From DASZZV01 sp035544835 (GTDB lineage Bacteria > Acidobacteriota > Thermoanaerobaculia > Gp7-AA8), in NCBI GenBank assembly GCA_035544835.1, contig DASZZV010000143.1, positions 1 to 9,593 of the forward strand: a DNA stretch of 9,593 nt, in the 5' to 3' direction. The notes below the pieces were generated by a model. It saw only the letters and a program-made list of their open reading frames with translations, was not told where the DNA came from and searched no databases. Every line of letters begins with the position of its first letter. Within the stretch, counting starts at the first letter, position 1. The translations under genes were made by a program, and so were the position numbers. This document shows, piece by piece, positions 1 to 6,319 of this stretch.

Positions 1-34
1 GAAGCTAGAAGCTAGAAGCTAGAAGCCAGAAGCT
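1..34. repeat. Heptamer tandem repeat GAAGCYA, about 4.9 copies
   Basis: Three exact copies of GAAGCTA (1-7, 8-14, 15-21) are followed by GAAGCCA (22-28) and a partial GAAGCT (29-34). The array is cut by the window edge, so its true length is unknown. It runs into a 10-bp palindrome, AGCTGCAGCT (31-40), and lies immediately downstream of the stop codon of the leftward Fic-like gene (42-44). A second array with the same period and similar pattern lies at 6209-6227. The function is unknown. Confidence 0.85.
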
Positions 35-41
35 GCAGCTC

Positions 42-995
42 CTACCCGCTTCTATGAACCATGACCACCGCTCGATTCATCAGGTCGCGGAAGTCGCGAA
101 AGATGTTTTCGGGTGGCACACCACTCTCGCGATGCGTGGCCACTTTTTTGACGAGTTGCTCGGCGGTCTTTTCATCGAGGAGCCTGAAATCGAGCTGGCG
201 CTGATTCAATTCGCAGAAGGCAATCAAAGAGGCCAGGGCCACTCTGCGATTGCCGGAAAAGAAGGGCATATTCTGGAGCATCGCAAAAACGAGTGCCGTC
301 GCTTTTTCAGCGAAGGTGGGAAAGGCATCCTTGCCGAAGACTGTGGCCTGGGGACGCTGCACAGTGTTGAGAAGGCCGAACTGAGACTCCACCACTCCGG
401 GCGTGGCCTGATGGCCGCCGAACTCGAGTGAAAGCCCGCGATGAAGATCAATGATGTCCTGAGCCGTCAGGTAGCGCGTCTGCGGCGTAGAACCGGGTCT
501 AGTCTGTGAGTCGCTTGAGGGCGACGGGGTACTTCTTGAGGGCTCGCTTGAAGGCGCTGGAGACGTCCGGGTTGCTGAATGTAACGGGGCCTTGCGCGGC
601 ATCGCGGGCTGCGGCGTCGGCCGCGGCTTTCCCTTTTCGAGCTGGAGGTGCTTCGGCTTTGGCTGGAGTTTTGGCTGAGGTTTTGGCTGGAGCTGGGGCT
701 TTGGCTGGGGCTTTGACTGGGGCTTTGACTGGAGCTTTGACTGGAGCTTTGACTGGGGTTTTGCTTTCTTTGCCGAAGGCGGTTTTTGCGGCGACCTTGG
801 GGACGCCTTTGCCACTTTTGGCGGTTTCGCTTTTGACGACGGCTTTGCCGCCGCCTTTGGCGCTGCCTTTGCTGGCTTTGACGCTGGCCGCGCCGCCCTT
901 GCCGCTACTTTCGGCGCCGCCTTTTTTGATGGATGCGACGCCTTTGCTGGAGGCTTTCTGGACGGTTTTGGCTGACTTTTGAGAGCTTTGGCCAT
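42..995 (-). CDS. Fic/Doc-like domain protein with degenerate active-site motif; 5' part of the frame doubtful
   Basis: The open frame is 317 codons. Residues from about Tyr175 to the end (473-42) form a Doc-type Fic fold: the YLTAQDIIDLHRGL opening, the FGG turn, the QRPQATVFG segment, a helix starting FAEKATALVFAM, then the motif and a C-terminal helical part. Doc and Fic enzymes transfer phosphate or AMP onto proteins using HxFx(D/E)GNKR-type motifs. Here the motif reads MPFFSGNRR (Met243 to Arg251), so the catalytic His is Met and the acidic residue is Ser, while Gly-Asn and Arg remain. Activity is therefore doubtful. Residues 1-174 are Lys/Pro/Gln/Ser repeats whose third bases are mainly A or G, unlike the C-ending codons of neighbouring genes. 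That stretch is probably a shadow of the overlapping H1-like frame. The ATG at 995 lies 13 bases from the GAGG site; an internal ATG at 602 has no SD and would give 186 residues. The real product could be that shorter form or a frameshift fusion with the H1-like frame. The Fic domain is well supported, the start is not. Confidence 0.6.
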   Translation of the reverse strand: MAKALKSQPKPSRKPPAKASHPSKKAAPKVAARAARPASKPAKAAPKAAAKPSSKAKPPKVAKASPRSPQKPPSAKKAKPQSKLQSKLQSKPQSKPQPKPQLQPKPQPKLQPKPKHLQLEKGKPRPTPQPAMPRKAPLHSATRTSPAPSSEPSRSTPSPSSDSQTRPGSTPQTRYLTAQDIIDLHRGLSLEFGGHQATPGVVESQFGLLNTVQRPQATVFGKDAFPTFAEKATALVFAMLQNMPFFSGNRRVALASLIAFCELNQRQLDFRLLDEKTAEQLVKKVATHRESGVPPENIFRDFRDLMNRAVVMVHRSG

Positions 996-1002
996 GCTTC
1001 AT
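499..1002 (-). CDS. Histone H1-tail-like Lys/Ala-rich basic protein
   Basis: The product is 167 residues. Residues 1 to about 140 are Lys, Ala, Ser, Gly and Pro with almost no bulky hydrophobics, including a KAPV/KAPA repeat, like the tails of bacterial H1-like proteins that bind DNA through charge. The last ~28 residues are of normal complexity (PVTFSNPDVSSAFKRALKK and on to LTD). The ATG at 1002 has GAGG (1009-1012) six bases upstream. Codons mostly end in C (GGC, GCC, AGC, GTC), as in neighbouring genes, so I prefer this frame over the overlapping one at 42-995. It stops at TAG (499-501), about 25 bases before the Fic domain starts in the +1 frame. The role could be a DNA-binding protein, or the N-terminal arm of a Fic fusion broken or bridged by a frameshift. 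Low-complexity sequence stays open in several frames, which limits certainty. Confidence 0.6.
   Translation of the reverse strand: MKHGQSSQKSAKTVQKASSKGVASIKKGGAESSGKGGAASVKASKGSAKGGGKAVVKSETAKSGKGVPKVAAKTAFGKESKTPVKAPVKAPVKAPVKAPAKAPAPAKTSAKTPAKAEAPPARKGKAAADAAARDAAQGPVTFSNPDVSSAFKRALKKYPVALKRLTD
695..754. repeat. 12-bp tandem repeat inside the basic-protein gene (5 copies)
   Basis: Five units, 695-706, 707-718, 719-730, 731-742 and 743-754, follow the pattern GGRGCTTTGRCT on the + strand. The next unit (755-766) is diverged. Read leftward in the H1-like frame, each unit encodes a four-residue Lys-Ala-Pro-Val/Ala step. The unit is a multiple of three, so copy-number change would lengthen or shorten the tail without breaking the frame. 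Confidence 0.85.
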
Positions 1003-1018
1003 CTCGAACCTCGACGAG

Positions 1019-1047
1019 ATCGTAAACTAGTGGACCTTATTCGTCAA
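1019..1047 (-). promoter_or_regulatory. Candidate sigma70-type promoter for the H1-like/Fic locus
   Basis: On the minus strand, TTGACG (1047-1042) is followed after exactly 17 bases by TACGAT (1024-1019). This matches a -35/-10 pair at 5/6 and 4/6 of the classical hexamers. The predicted start would fall near 1012, giving a very short leader with the GAGG site almost at the 5' end. That closeness is unusual and lowers confidence. An inverted repeat, ATCTCG/CGAGAT (1001-1006 and 1015-1020), brackets the GAGG and includes two bases of the start codon. Confidence 0.4.
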
Positions 1048-1156
1048 GTACCGAACGATTCTCAGGGTCACTCGGCGAGACACAAATCTCTGCCAACTAT
1101 CTGCTCTGGCACATACTTACATGAATCCATCACGGAAAGAGCTGCCCAAGATCTGG

Positions 1157-1423
1157 TCACTCGCCAGCCTCGTCATGTTCGAACATCGGCTTCGGATCGA
1201 AGCTCAGAAACTCCGTGGCGATCTCAGTCAGAGCGTATGCGGAACGCCCTGTATCCACCTTGAGGTATCCCTTCCCGGCAAGCAGAGCCGCCGGCGCTTC
1301 ACCACCACCGACGGGGTGCCTGATGGCTTTGATCTCGTCGACGCTAAGCTCCTGCTTCCCCATCCGCCGGTACTCCTGCAGGACACGAATCTCGGCGGGC
1401 GTCAGCCCCTCGGGCAAATGCAT
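1157..1423 (-). CDS. Small probable winged-helix protein, 88 aa
   Basis: The start is well fixed: ATG at 1423 with a perfect AGGAGG (1430-1435) six bases upstream, and a TGA stop at 1157-1159. The sequence opens with LTPAEIRVLQEYRRMG, continues with a second helix (ELSVDEIKAIRHP), a glycine turn (VGGGEAPAALLAGKGYL) and a strand-like segment (YALTEIATEFLSF). This order (helix, helix, KGYL turn, ALTE) resembles small winged-helix modules of the MarR/PadR type, where 'L..KGYL......YALTE' marks the wing. I cannot name a family, and a DNA-binding role is inferred. The protein ends in an acidic tail (MFEHDEAGE). It is transcribed in the same direction as the H1-like/Fic locus 154 bases downstream, and could regulate it or be unrelated. 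Confidence 0.8.
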   Translation of the reverse strand: MHLPEGLTPAEIRVLQEYRRMGKQELSVDEIKAIRHPVGGGEAPAALLAGKGYLKVDTGRSAYALTEIATEFLSFDPKPMFEHDEAGE

Positions 1424-1450
1424 TCAGAACCTCCTGATTACTGTGGCGCG

Positions 1451-1479
1451 ATAAAACCACAATTCATAGAGACTGGCAA
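1451..1479 (-). promoter_or_regulatory. Candidate promoter for the 88-aa gene
   Basis: On the minus strand, TTGCCA (1479-1474, 5/6 to TTGACA) and TTTTAT (1456-1451, 4/6 to TATAAT) are 17 bases apart. The predicted start near 1444 gives a leader of about 20 bases containing the AGGAGG site. Spacing and position are good; the -10 element is only moderate. Confidence 0.45.
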
Positions 1480-1480
1480 C

Positions 1481-1498
1481 GCTCCCGTCGATGGGAGC
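1481..1498. other. Hairpin GCTCCC-6-GGGAGC between genes
   Basis: A perfect 6-bp stem with a GTCGAT loop lies just upstream of the candidate promoter of the 88-aa gene and downstream of the lhr stop. No T-run follows on either strand, so it is not a classical terminator. It may add to transcript-end structure together with the hairpin at 1532-1550. Confidence 0.4.
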
Positions 1499-1531
1499 GG
1501 CGATTCGGATTACGTATGCGTCACGGGTACC

Positions 1532-1550
1532 GGCCGCACGCCGTGCGGCC
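1532..1550. terminator. GC-rich hairpin after lhr, possible transcript end
   Basis: GGCCGCAC (1532-1539) and GTGCGGCC (1543-1550) form a perfect 8-bp stem with a 3-base loop. It lies 50 bases downstream of the lhr stop codon on the minus strand. The stem is strong but no T-run follows, so it would be an atypical terminator or a 3'-end protecting hairpin. It could also be a dispersed palindromic repeat like those at 9424-9585. Confidence 0.4.
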
Positions 1551-1599
1551 CTACGCCTGCTGCGTCGAACCGAGCGATGTGTCATCCCCTCTGGTTGCC

Positions 1600-4500
1600 T
1601 CAGGCATGGGCTGTCGCTACCGCTCGTTTCTGGAAGCCGAGTGTTGAGGACACAAATCCCTGTTCGAGAAGAAAGGGCGCCAGCTTTGAGTCGGCCACCG
1701 CTTCAGCATTCACATCAGTCACCAGAAAAGCAGGACGCGCACCGGTGTGAACCAGCTCGGCCAGGATCCGCGCCACCTCCCTTGCGACCAGGGAGCGGGC
1801 CGGTTCCTCGTCGGGAAGAAACAACAGCAGCTGCTTTTCTCCGCGATAGAGATAGGCGGCCAGGGCTCCGTTTACGAGGATGACCGATGCTCCCACCACG
1901 CGCTGCATCGATCGGCCAGCCACAGTCTCCGGCCATTTGAAGATCGAGCCGTAGGAATTGGCAGGGTCGGTTGCCGCGAGAAGAACAGTCTCCGGCTTCT
2001 GCGGATCATCGCGGAGGGATCGGAGAATATCGACCGCGCCCGGTTGCGCGAACTGCGTCGCCGCGAGGCCGGCCACGAAAAAGCCCCGGCGGATTTTTCC
2101 CGCCTCCTCGAGATACTTGAAGACGTCATAGACCCCGCTGAAGCCACCCGGGAGAGCCTCGTACATCACAGCCTCCCGGGAAACGACGCCATAGCGCGCC
2201 AGTAGCTGGTGAGCAAGGGAGGAGCGCCGCTCCGTCTCGGTCAAGGGCCTCACCATCGTCTCGAGCAGCGACCATCGCCCTTCCCCACCCCGGGGGGCAT
2301 TTCGACGAGACCGGAAACCGGTCACTCCGCGGTGCGCTTTCCGATCGGCCGGACGCGTGTAAGAACGGAGAGCCTGGAAACTGTCATTCGTCACCTGGCC
2401 GCGCCAAACCAGCGACCACAACGCCTCCAGCGTCTCGGTCGGGAACCCGGCGCCACCGCCGAGCTGGACGGCATCGAAGAACGACGCGCCCCGCGTTCGT
2501 AGAAACTCGACGATTTGCAGCTCCCGCTCCGACATTCCTTCCTCGGACGGCAACCGGCGGAGACGGGAGAAGTGATCAGCGAGAAAGATCGCCACGCGTC
2601 CGTCCCTTTCTCCGACCGGCTCCAGTCCGCACCAGACGATCTCTCCGGCAGCGGCGAGCGCATCGAGATCGGAAGGCTGATAGCCCTCGACCCGCGCCGC
2701 GAAGATCTCACGTTCCAGAATCGATGCCGGCAGCGGGTAGCCCTGCAGCGACTCGATCGTGTCGAGCAGTGCGTTGATCCCGGAGCGGCGCTTCAGCACT
2801 CCCTGCCACGACGTCAAAAGTCGAGCAAACGTACTCTGATCCACCGGCTCGACTTCCCTCCGTAACCGCGCCAGCGACCGCCGCCGCAGCATGCGAAGCA
2901 CCTCGGGATGACACCACTCCCGCTGGGTTCCGTTCGGTCGAAACTCTCCCTCAGCAAGTTTCCCCCGGCCCGCCAGAGTGCTGAGAATCGATTCAGCAAC
3001 GGAACGCGATAACGCGAAACGAGCAGTGATGTCCTTGATCGTGAACGGACCGTGAGTGCGCGCGTAACGAAGGAAGAGATCGGCGACCGGGTCGTCGACG
3101 TTGCGCAAATAGACGTCGGGGATTCCGGCAGGCAGCGGAACGCCAAGTCCATCGCGATACCGTCCGGCATCCTCGATGGCAATAAAGCGCTTCTCACCGC
3201 CGAGTCGGGTGGCCAGTGCGCGATTCGCTTTCACTAGTGTCTGAATGGAGGAGGCGATCTTCGCGGAAACGGTGCGCTGGCGAATCTCTTCGACACTGAG
3301 ATCGCCGAGATTGAGCAGCAGGTCGTGGAGCGAGTCCTCAGTTTTTGCGCGGTAGTCGTCCTCTAGATGCTGCAAACGCTGCTCGAGCTCGTCGAGCGCG
3401 TCGGTGTCGAGCAGATCCCGCAGCTCGGCTTCTCCCAGAAGCTCACGAAGCTGCGATTGATCGATGGCCAGCGCCTGCGCTCTTCGTTCCGCCAGCGGTG
3501 CATCGCCGTCGTAAATGTAGTTCGCCACATAGCGGAACAACAGCGAGCCGGCGAAAGGAGATGGCCGGTCGGTATCGGCCGTGACGACCCTGATGGTGCG
3601 GTTCTCGATGCTGGTCATGGTCTGCTTCAGCGACTGCACGTCGAAGATGTCCCGCAGACACTCCCGATAGGTCTCCAGAAGAATCGGGAACGACCCGAAG
3701 CGCGAGGCGACCTGCAGAAGATCGTAAGCTCGTTTGCGCTGTTGCCATAGCGGCGTGCGGGCGCCACCAAACCGTCTCGGAAGGAGGAGAGCGCGTGCGG
3801 CGTTCTCCCGGAATCGCGCCGCAAAGAGTGCGCTGGAGCCAAGTTGCTGAAGGACGAGATCCTCGACTTCCTCGGGTCCCGGCAGCATCAGTGAAACGTC
3901 GGGCGGCTTGTCGGACTCCGGAAAACGAATGATGAATCCATCATCACTCCACATGGCTTCGACCTCGATGGCCAGCTCATTGCGCACTCGCGCGATGACG
4001 GCCATCGACCAGGGCGCCAGAAGACGCCCTCCCATCGGCGTGAGCACGCACAGCAGCCAGTCGCCCAACTCGTCGAGACAGCGTTCGACGACGATCGTCT
4101 GATCGTCGGGGACGGCGACCGTCGCCCCCTCTTGATCAGCGAGATACTGAAGGAGATTTCCGGCCGCTTTGCTGTCGAGATCGTGGTCGCGGGCCAGCCT
4201 GGTGGTCGCCTGCCCCGACGGTAACGAGCGGATCTCCCGAACCAGACGCCCGATCTGGGCGCCAAACTCCACGCTGCGTTGCGCGGAGTCGCCATGCCAG
4301 AAGGGCATCTTCCCCGGCTGACCGGGGGCAGGAGAGACGATCACGCGATCGTGCAGGATCTGCTCGATCCGCCACGTCGAGGCCCCCAGTAGAAAAGTCT
4401 CCCCCTGACGACACTCAAAGACCATCTCCTCATCGAGCTCCCCGACTCGAGCTGCTCCCTTTTGCGCTCCCTCCAGAAAGACTCCGTAGAGTCCGCGATC

Positions 4501-6135
4501 GGGAATCGTTCCGCCATTCAGGATCGCCACGCGCTTCGAGCCGCCGCGCGCGGTGAGCCGGTTCCCGACGCGGTCCCAGGTGAGCCGCGGACGCAGCTCG
4601 GCGAATTCGTCGGATGGATAGAGGCCCGACAACATGTCCAGAACACCATCGAAGGCGCGGGAGTTGAGCTCCGCAAACGGGGCGGCGCATCGGAGCCGCG
4701 AAAAGAGCTCGTCGCGATCCCAGTCGTCCATCGAGACCATGGCCACGATCTGCTGTGCCAGCACATCGAGAGGATTCCGTGGGTACCGTGTAGCCTCAAT
4801 CCTTCCGCTATGCATCGCCTCGGTGACGGCGGCACAGGCGACCAGGTCGCCGCGGTACTTCGGAAAAATCACTCCCGAGCTCACGGTCCCAACCTGATGG
4901 CTTCCGCGCCCGATCCGCTGCATGCCGCTGGCTATCGACGGAGGCGCCTCGATCTGGATGACCAGGTCGATCGCTCCCATGTCGATACCGAGCTCCAGCG
5001 ACGACGTGGCGACAAGTCCCTTGATTTTCCCCAGCTTGAGGGCGTCCTCGATCGTGACCCGCTGCTCCCGCGCCAGCGACCCGTGATGAGCATTCACCAG
5101 ATTCTCGCCGGCCAGTTCGTTCAGAGCCGCAGCCATGCGCTCCGCCAGACGTCTGCTGTTCACGAAAATCAGCGTCGACGAGTGTGCCCTGATCAGTTCG
5201 AGCAGCCGCGGATGAATGGCCGGCCAGATCGACGACCGCGTCGGCCCCTGCGAGGCCGGACCACTGGGAATCTCCACCGCCTCGGCCAGCCGGGCCATCT
5301 CTTCGACAGGGACCTCGACACGGATGCGAAGCTCCTTTCGTTCTTTCGTGTCGATGATGGTGACCGGGCGGTAAGCAGTCGTACCGACAGCCGTAAAGAG
5401 GGCGTCATCGACCGGCCCCGAGGACTCCGGAGCAGCCCCCGCCGGGGTTGCCGCCCGCAGATCAGCACCTCCCAGAAACTTGGCTACTTCGTCGAGAGGG
5501 CGCTGTGTCGCGGAGAGGCCTATTCGCTGGGGGGCACGTCTGCAGATCGCGTCCAGCCGCTCCAGAGACAAGGCCAGATGAACGCCACGCTTGGTTGGAA
5601 CGAGCGCGTGGATCTCATCGATGATCACAGTTTCCACGCTCCGCAGAGATTCACGGGCGTTGGAGGTGAGCAGAAGATAGAGGGACTCCGGAGTCGTGAT
5701 CAGAATATCTGCCGGCTGACGCTGGAAGAGCGACCGCTCCCGCGCCGGTGTGTCGCCGGTGCGAATCGAGATGGTGGGATCATGGAAGTGTGCACCCTGT
5801 GCGATGGCAACGTGCGAGATCCCGATCAAGGGCGATCGGAGGTTTCGTTCCACGTCGACTGCGAGGGCCTTCAGAGGCGAGACGTAGATCACACGGCAGC
5901 GCCCGGCAACCTCGGGAACAGGAGCAAACATCAGCTGGTCGATGCACCAGAGGAAGGCCGTCAACGTCTTTCCGCTTCCTGTCGGCGCAAAGATCAGCGT
6001 CGAGTCACCACGGACGATGGCCGGCCAGCCCTGGTTCTGTGCCTCCGTCGGCGCGGGAAATGACGACGCGAACCATTCGCGCACTGGCGAATGGAACAGA
6101 TCGAGAACTTCGGAGGAGCGTCGTTTACGCGGCAC
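1600..6135 (-). CDS. lhr: Full-length Lhr family ATP-dependent helicase, 1511 aa
   Basis: This superfamily 2 helicase translocates on nucleic acid using ATP; Lhr proteins are tied to DNA repair. All core motifs are present: Walker A APTGSGKT (50-57), SPLKAL (86-91), TTPES (147-151), DEIH (173-176), SAT (208-210), TLIFVNSRR (321-329), ATSSLELGIDMG (376-387) and QRIGRGSHQVG (406-416). The conserved TWRIE stretch is near 587-591. The Lhr-specific accessory domain follows at about 700-890 (FRENAARALLLPRR, PLWQQRKRA, FPILLETYRECL, RPSPFAGSLLF). The long C-terminal half ends in the winged-helix/AlkZ-like region (PGGFSGVYDVFKYLEEAGK, AATDPANSYG) typical of full-length Lhr. The length is close to the mycobacterial (about 1507) and E. 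coli (about 1538) proteins, so it is not the short 'Lhr-core' form. The start is GTG at 6135, with only a weak GAGA upstream. It diverges from the phosphodiesterase-like gene across 184 bases. No nuclease partner gene adjoins it here. Confidence 0.97.
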   Translation of the reverse strand: MPRKRRSSEVLDLFHSPVREWFASSFPAPTEAQNQGWPAIVRGDSTLIFAPTGSGKTLTAFLWCIDQLMFAPVPEVAGRCRVIYVSPLKALAVDVERNLRSPLIGISHVAIAQGAHFHDPTISIRTGDTPARERSLFQRQPADILITTPESLYLLLTSNARESLRSVETVIIDEIHALVPTKRGVHLALSLERLDAICRRAPQRIGLSATQRPLDEVAKFLGGADLRAATPAGAAPESSGPVDDALFTAVGTTAYRPVTIIDTKERKELRIRVEVPVEEMARLAEAVEIPSGPASQGPTRSSIWPAIHPRLLELIRAHSSTLIFVNSRRLAERMAAALNELAGENLVNAHHGSLAREQRVTIEDALKLGKIKGLVATSSLELGIDMGAIDLVIQIEAPPSIASGMQRIGRGSHQVGTVSSGVIFPKYRGDLVACAAVTEAMHSGRIEATRYPRNPLDVLAQQIVAMVSMDDWDRDELFSRLRCAAPFAELNSRAFDGVLDMLSGLYPSDEFAELRPRLTWDRVGNRLTARGGSKRVAILNGGTIPDRGLYGVFLEGAQKGAARVGELDEEMVFECRQGETFLLGASTWRIEQILHDRVIVSPAPGQPGKMPFWHGDSAQRSVEFGAQIGRLVREIRSLPSGQATTRLARDHDLDSKAAGNLLQYLADQEGATVAVPDDQTIVVERCLDELGDWLLCVLTPMGGRLLAPWSMAVIARVRNELAIEVEAMWSDDGFIIRFPESDKPPDVSLMLPGPEEVEDLVLQQLGSSALFAARFRENAARALLLPRRFGGARTPLWQQRKRAYDLLQVASRFGSFPILLETYRECLRDIFDVQSLKQTMTSIENRTIRVVTADTDRPSPFAGSLLFRYVANYIYDGDAPLAERRAQALAIDQSQLRELLGEAELRDLLDTDALDELEQRLQHLEDDYRAKTEDSLHDLLLNLGDLSVEEIRQRTVSAKIASSIQTLVKANRALATRLGGEKRFIAIEDAGRYRDGLGVPLPAGIPDVYLRNVDDPVADLFLRYARTHGPFTIKDITARFALSRSVAESILSTLAGRGKLAEGEFRPNGTQREWCHPEVLRMLRRRSLARLRREVEPVDQSTFARLLTSWQGVLKRRSGINALLDTIESLQGYPLPASILEREIFAARVEGYQPSDLDALAAAGEIVWCGLEPVGERDGRVAIFLADHFSRLRRLPSEEGMSERELQIVEFLRTRGASFFDAVQLGGGAGFPTETLEALWSLVWRGQVTNDSFQALRSYTRPADRKAHRGVTGFRSRRNAPRGGEGRWSLLETMVRPLTETERRSSLAHQLLARYGVVSREAVMYEALPGGFSGVYDVFKYLEEAGKIRRGFFVAGLAATQFAQPGAVDILRSLRDDPQKPETVLLAATDPANSYGSIFKWPETVAGRSMQRVVGASVILVNGALAAYLYRGEKQLLLFLPDEEPARSLVAREVARILAELVHTGARPAFLVTDVNAEAVADSKLAPFLLEQGFVSSTLGFQKRAVATAHA

Positions 6136-6150
6136 TGGTGTTTCTCAGGT

Positions 6151-6237
6151 AGAAGTAGTTGCTGGTTGCTGATTTCTCATCGCTGTTGCCTGGCGGCTGC
6201 CTTTACGAGCAACTAGCAACCAGCAACGCATTCTTCT
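6151..6237. repeat. Inverted heptamer repeats forming a stem-loop between divergent genes
   Basis: GTTGCTGGTTGCT (6158-6170) and AGCAACCAGCAAC (6215-6227) are a perfect 13-bp inverted repeat around a 44-base centre. AGAAG (6151-6155) and CTTCT (6233-6237) can extend it past a small internal loop. The right arm is itself a tandem heptamer, AGCAACT-AGCAACC-AGCAAC (6209-6227). It fills the space between the lhr start (6135) and the start at 6320 and would be transcribed in the lhr leader. Confidence 0.75.
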
Positions 6238-6245
6238 TGCTAGAC

Positions 6246-6272
6246 TTGCCTCTCTGCGACGGCGAGAATAAT
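6246..6272 (+). promoter_or_regulatory. Possible promoter for the phosphodiesterase-like gene
   Basis: TTGCCT (6246-6251) precedes an A/T-rich block, AATAAT (6267-6272, 5/6 to TATAAT), with 15 bases between; the alternative TAATAC (6269-6274) gives 17 bases but a weaker hexamer. The start would lie about 40 bases upstream of the ATG at 6320. Neither option is fully canonical. Confidence 0.3.
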
Positions 6273-6319
6273 ACGAACACTGACGCCAGGGATCGCGCGT
6301 CGAGGGAGACAAGCTGTCG

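Noticed and set aside
1..40. CRISPR array
   Set aside because: The period is only 7 bases with no spacers, so it is a simple tandem repeat.
54..431. 125-codon + strand frame opposite the Fic domain
   Set aside because: The opposite strand encodes a recognisable Fic/Doc fold, and this frame shows no domain.
506..982. 158-codon Ala/Leu-rich + strand frame that looks like membrane segments
   Set aside because: It is the complement of the Lys/Ala repeat tract. Low-complexity DNA stays open in several frames, and there is no SD before its start.
1121..1750. 209-codon + strand frame over the 88-aa gene and the lhr end
   Set aside because: It crosses two supported minus-strand genes and the hairpins between them, and has no SD or domain.
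4462..6063. 533-codon open frame on the + strand opposite lhr
   Set aside because: It is the antisense of conserved Lhr helicase motifs. Its translation is Arg-rich without recognisable domains, as expected from the complement of GC-rich coding DNA.
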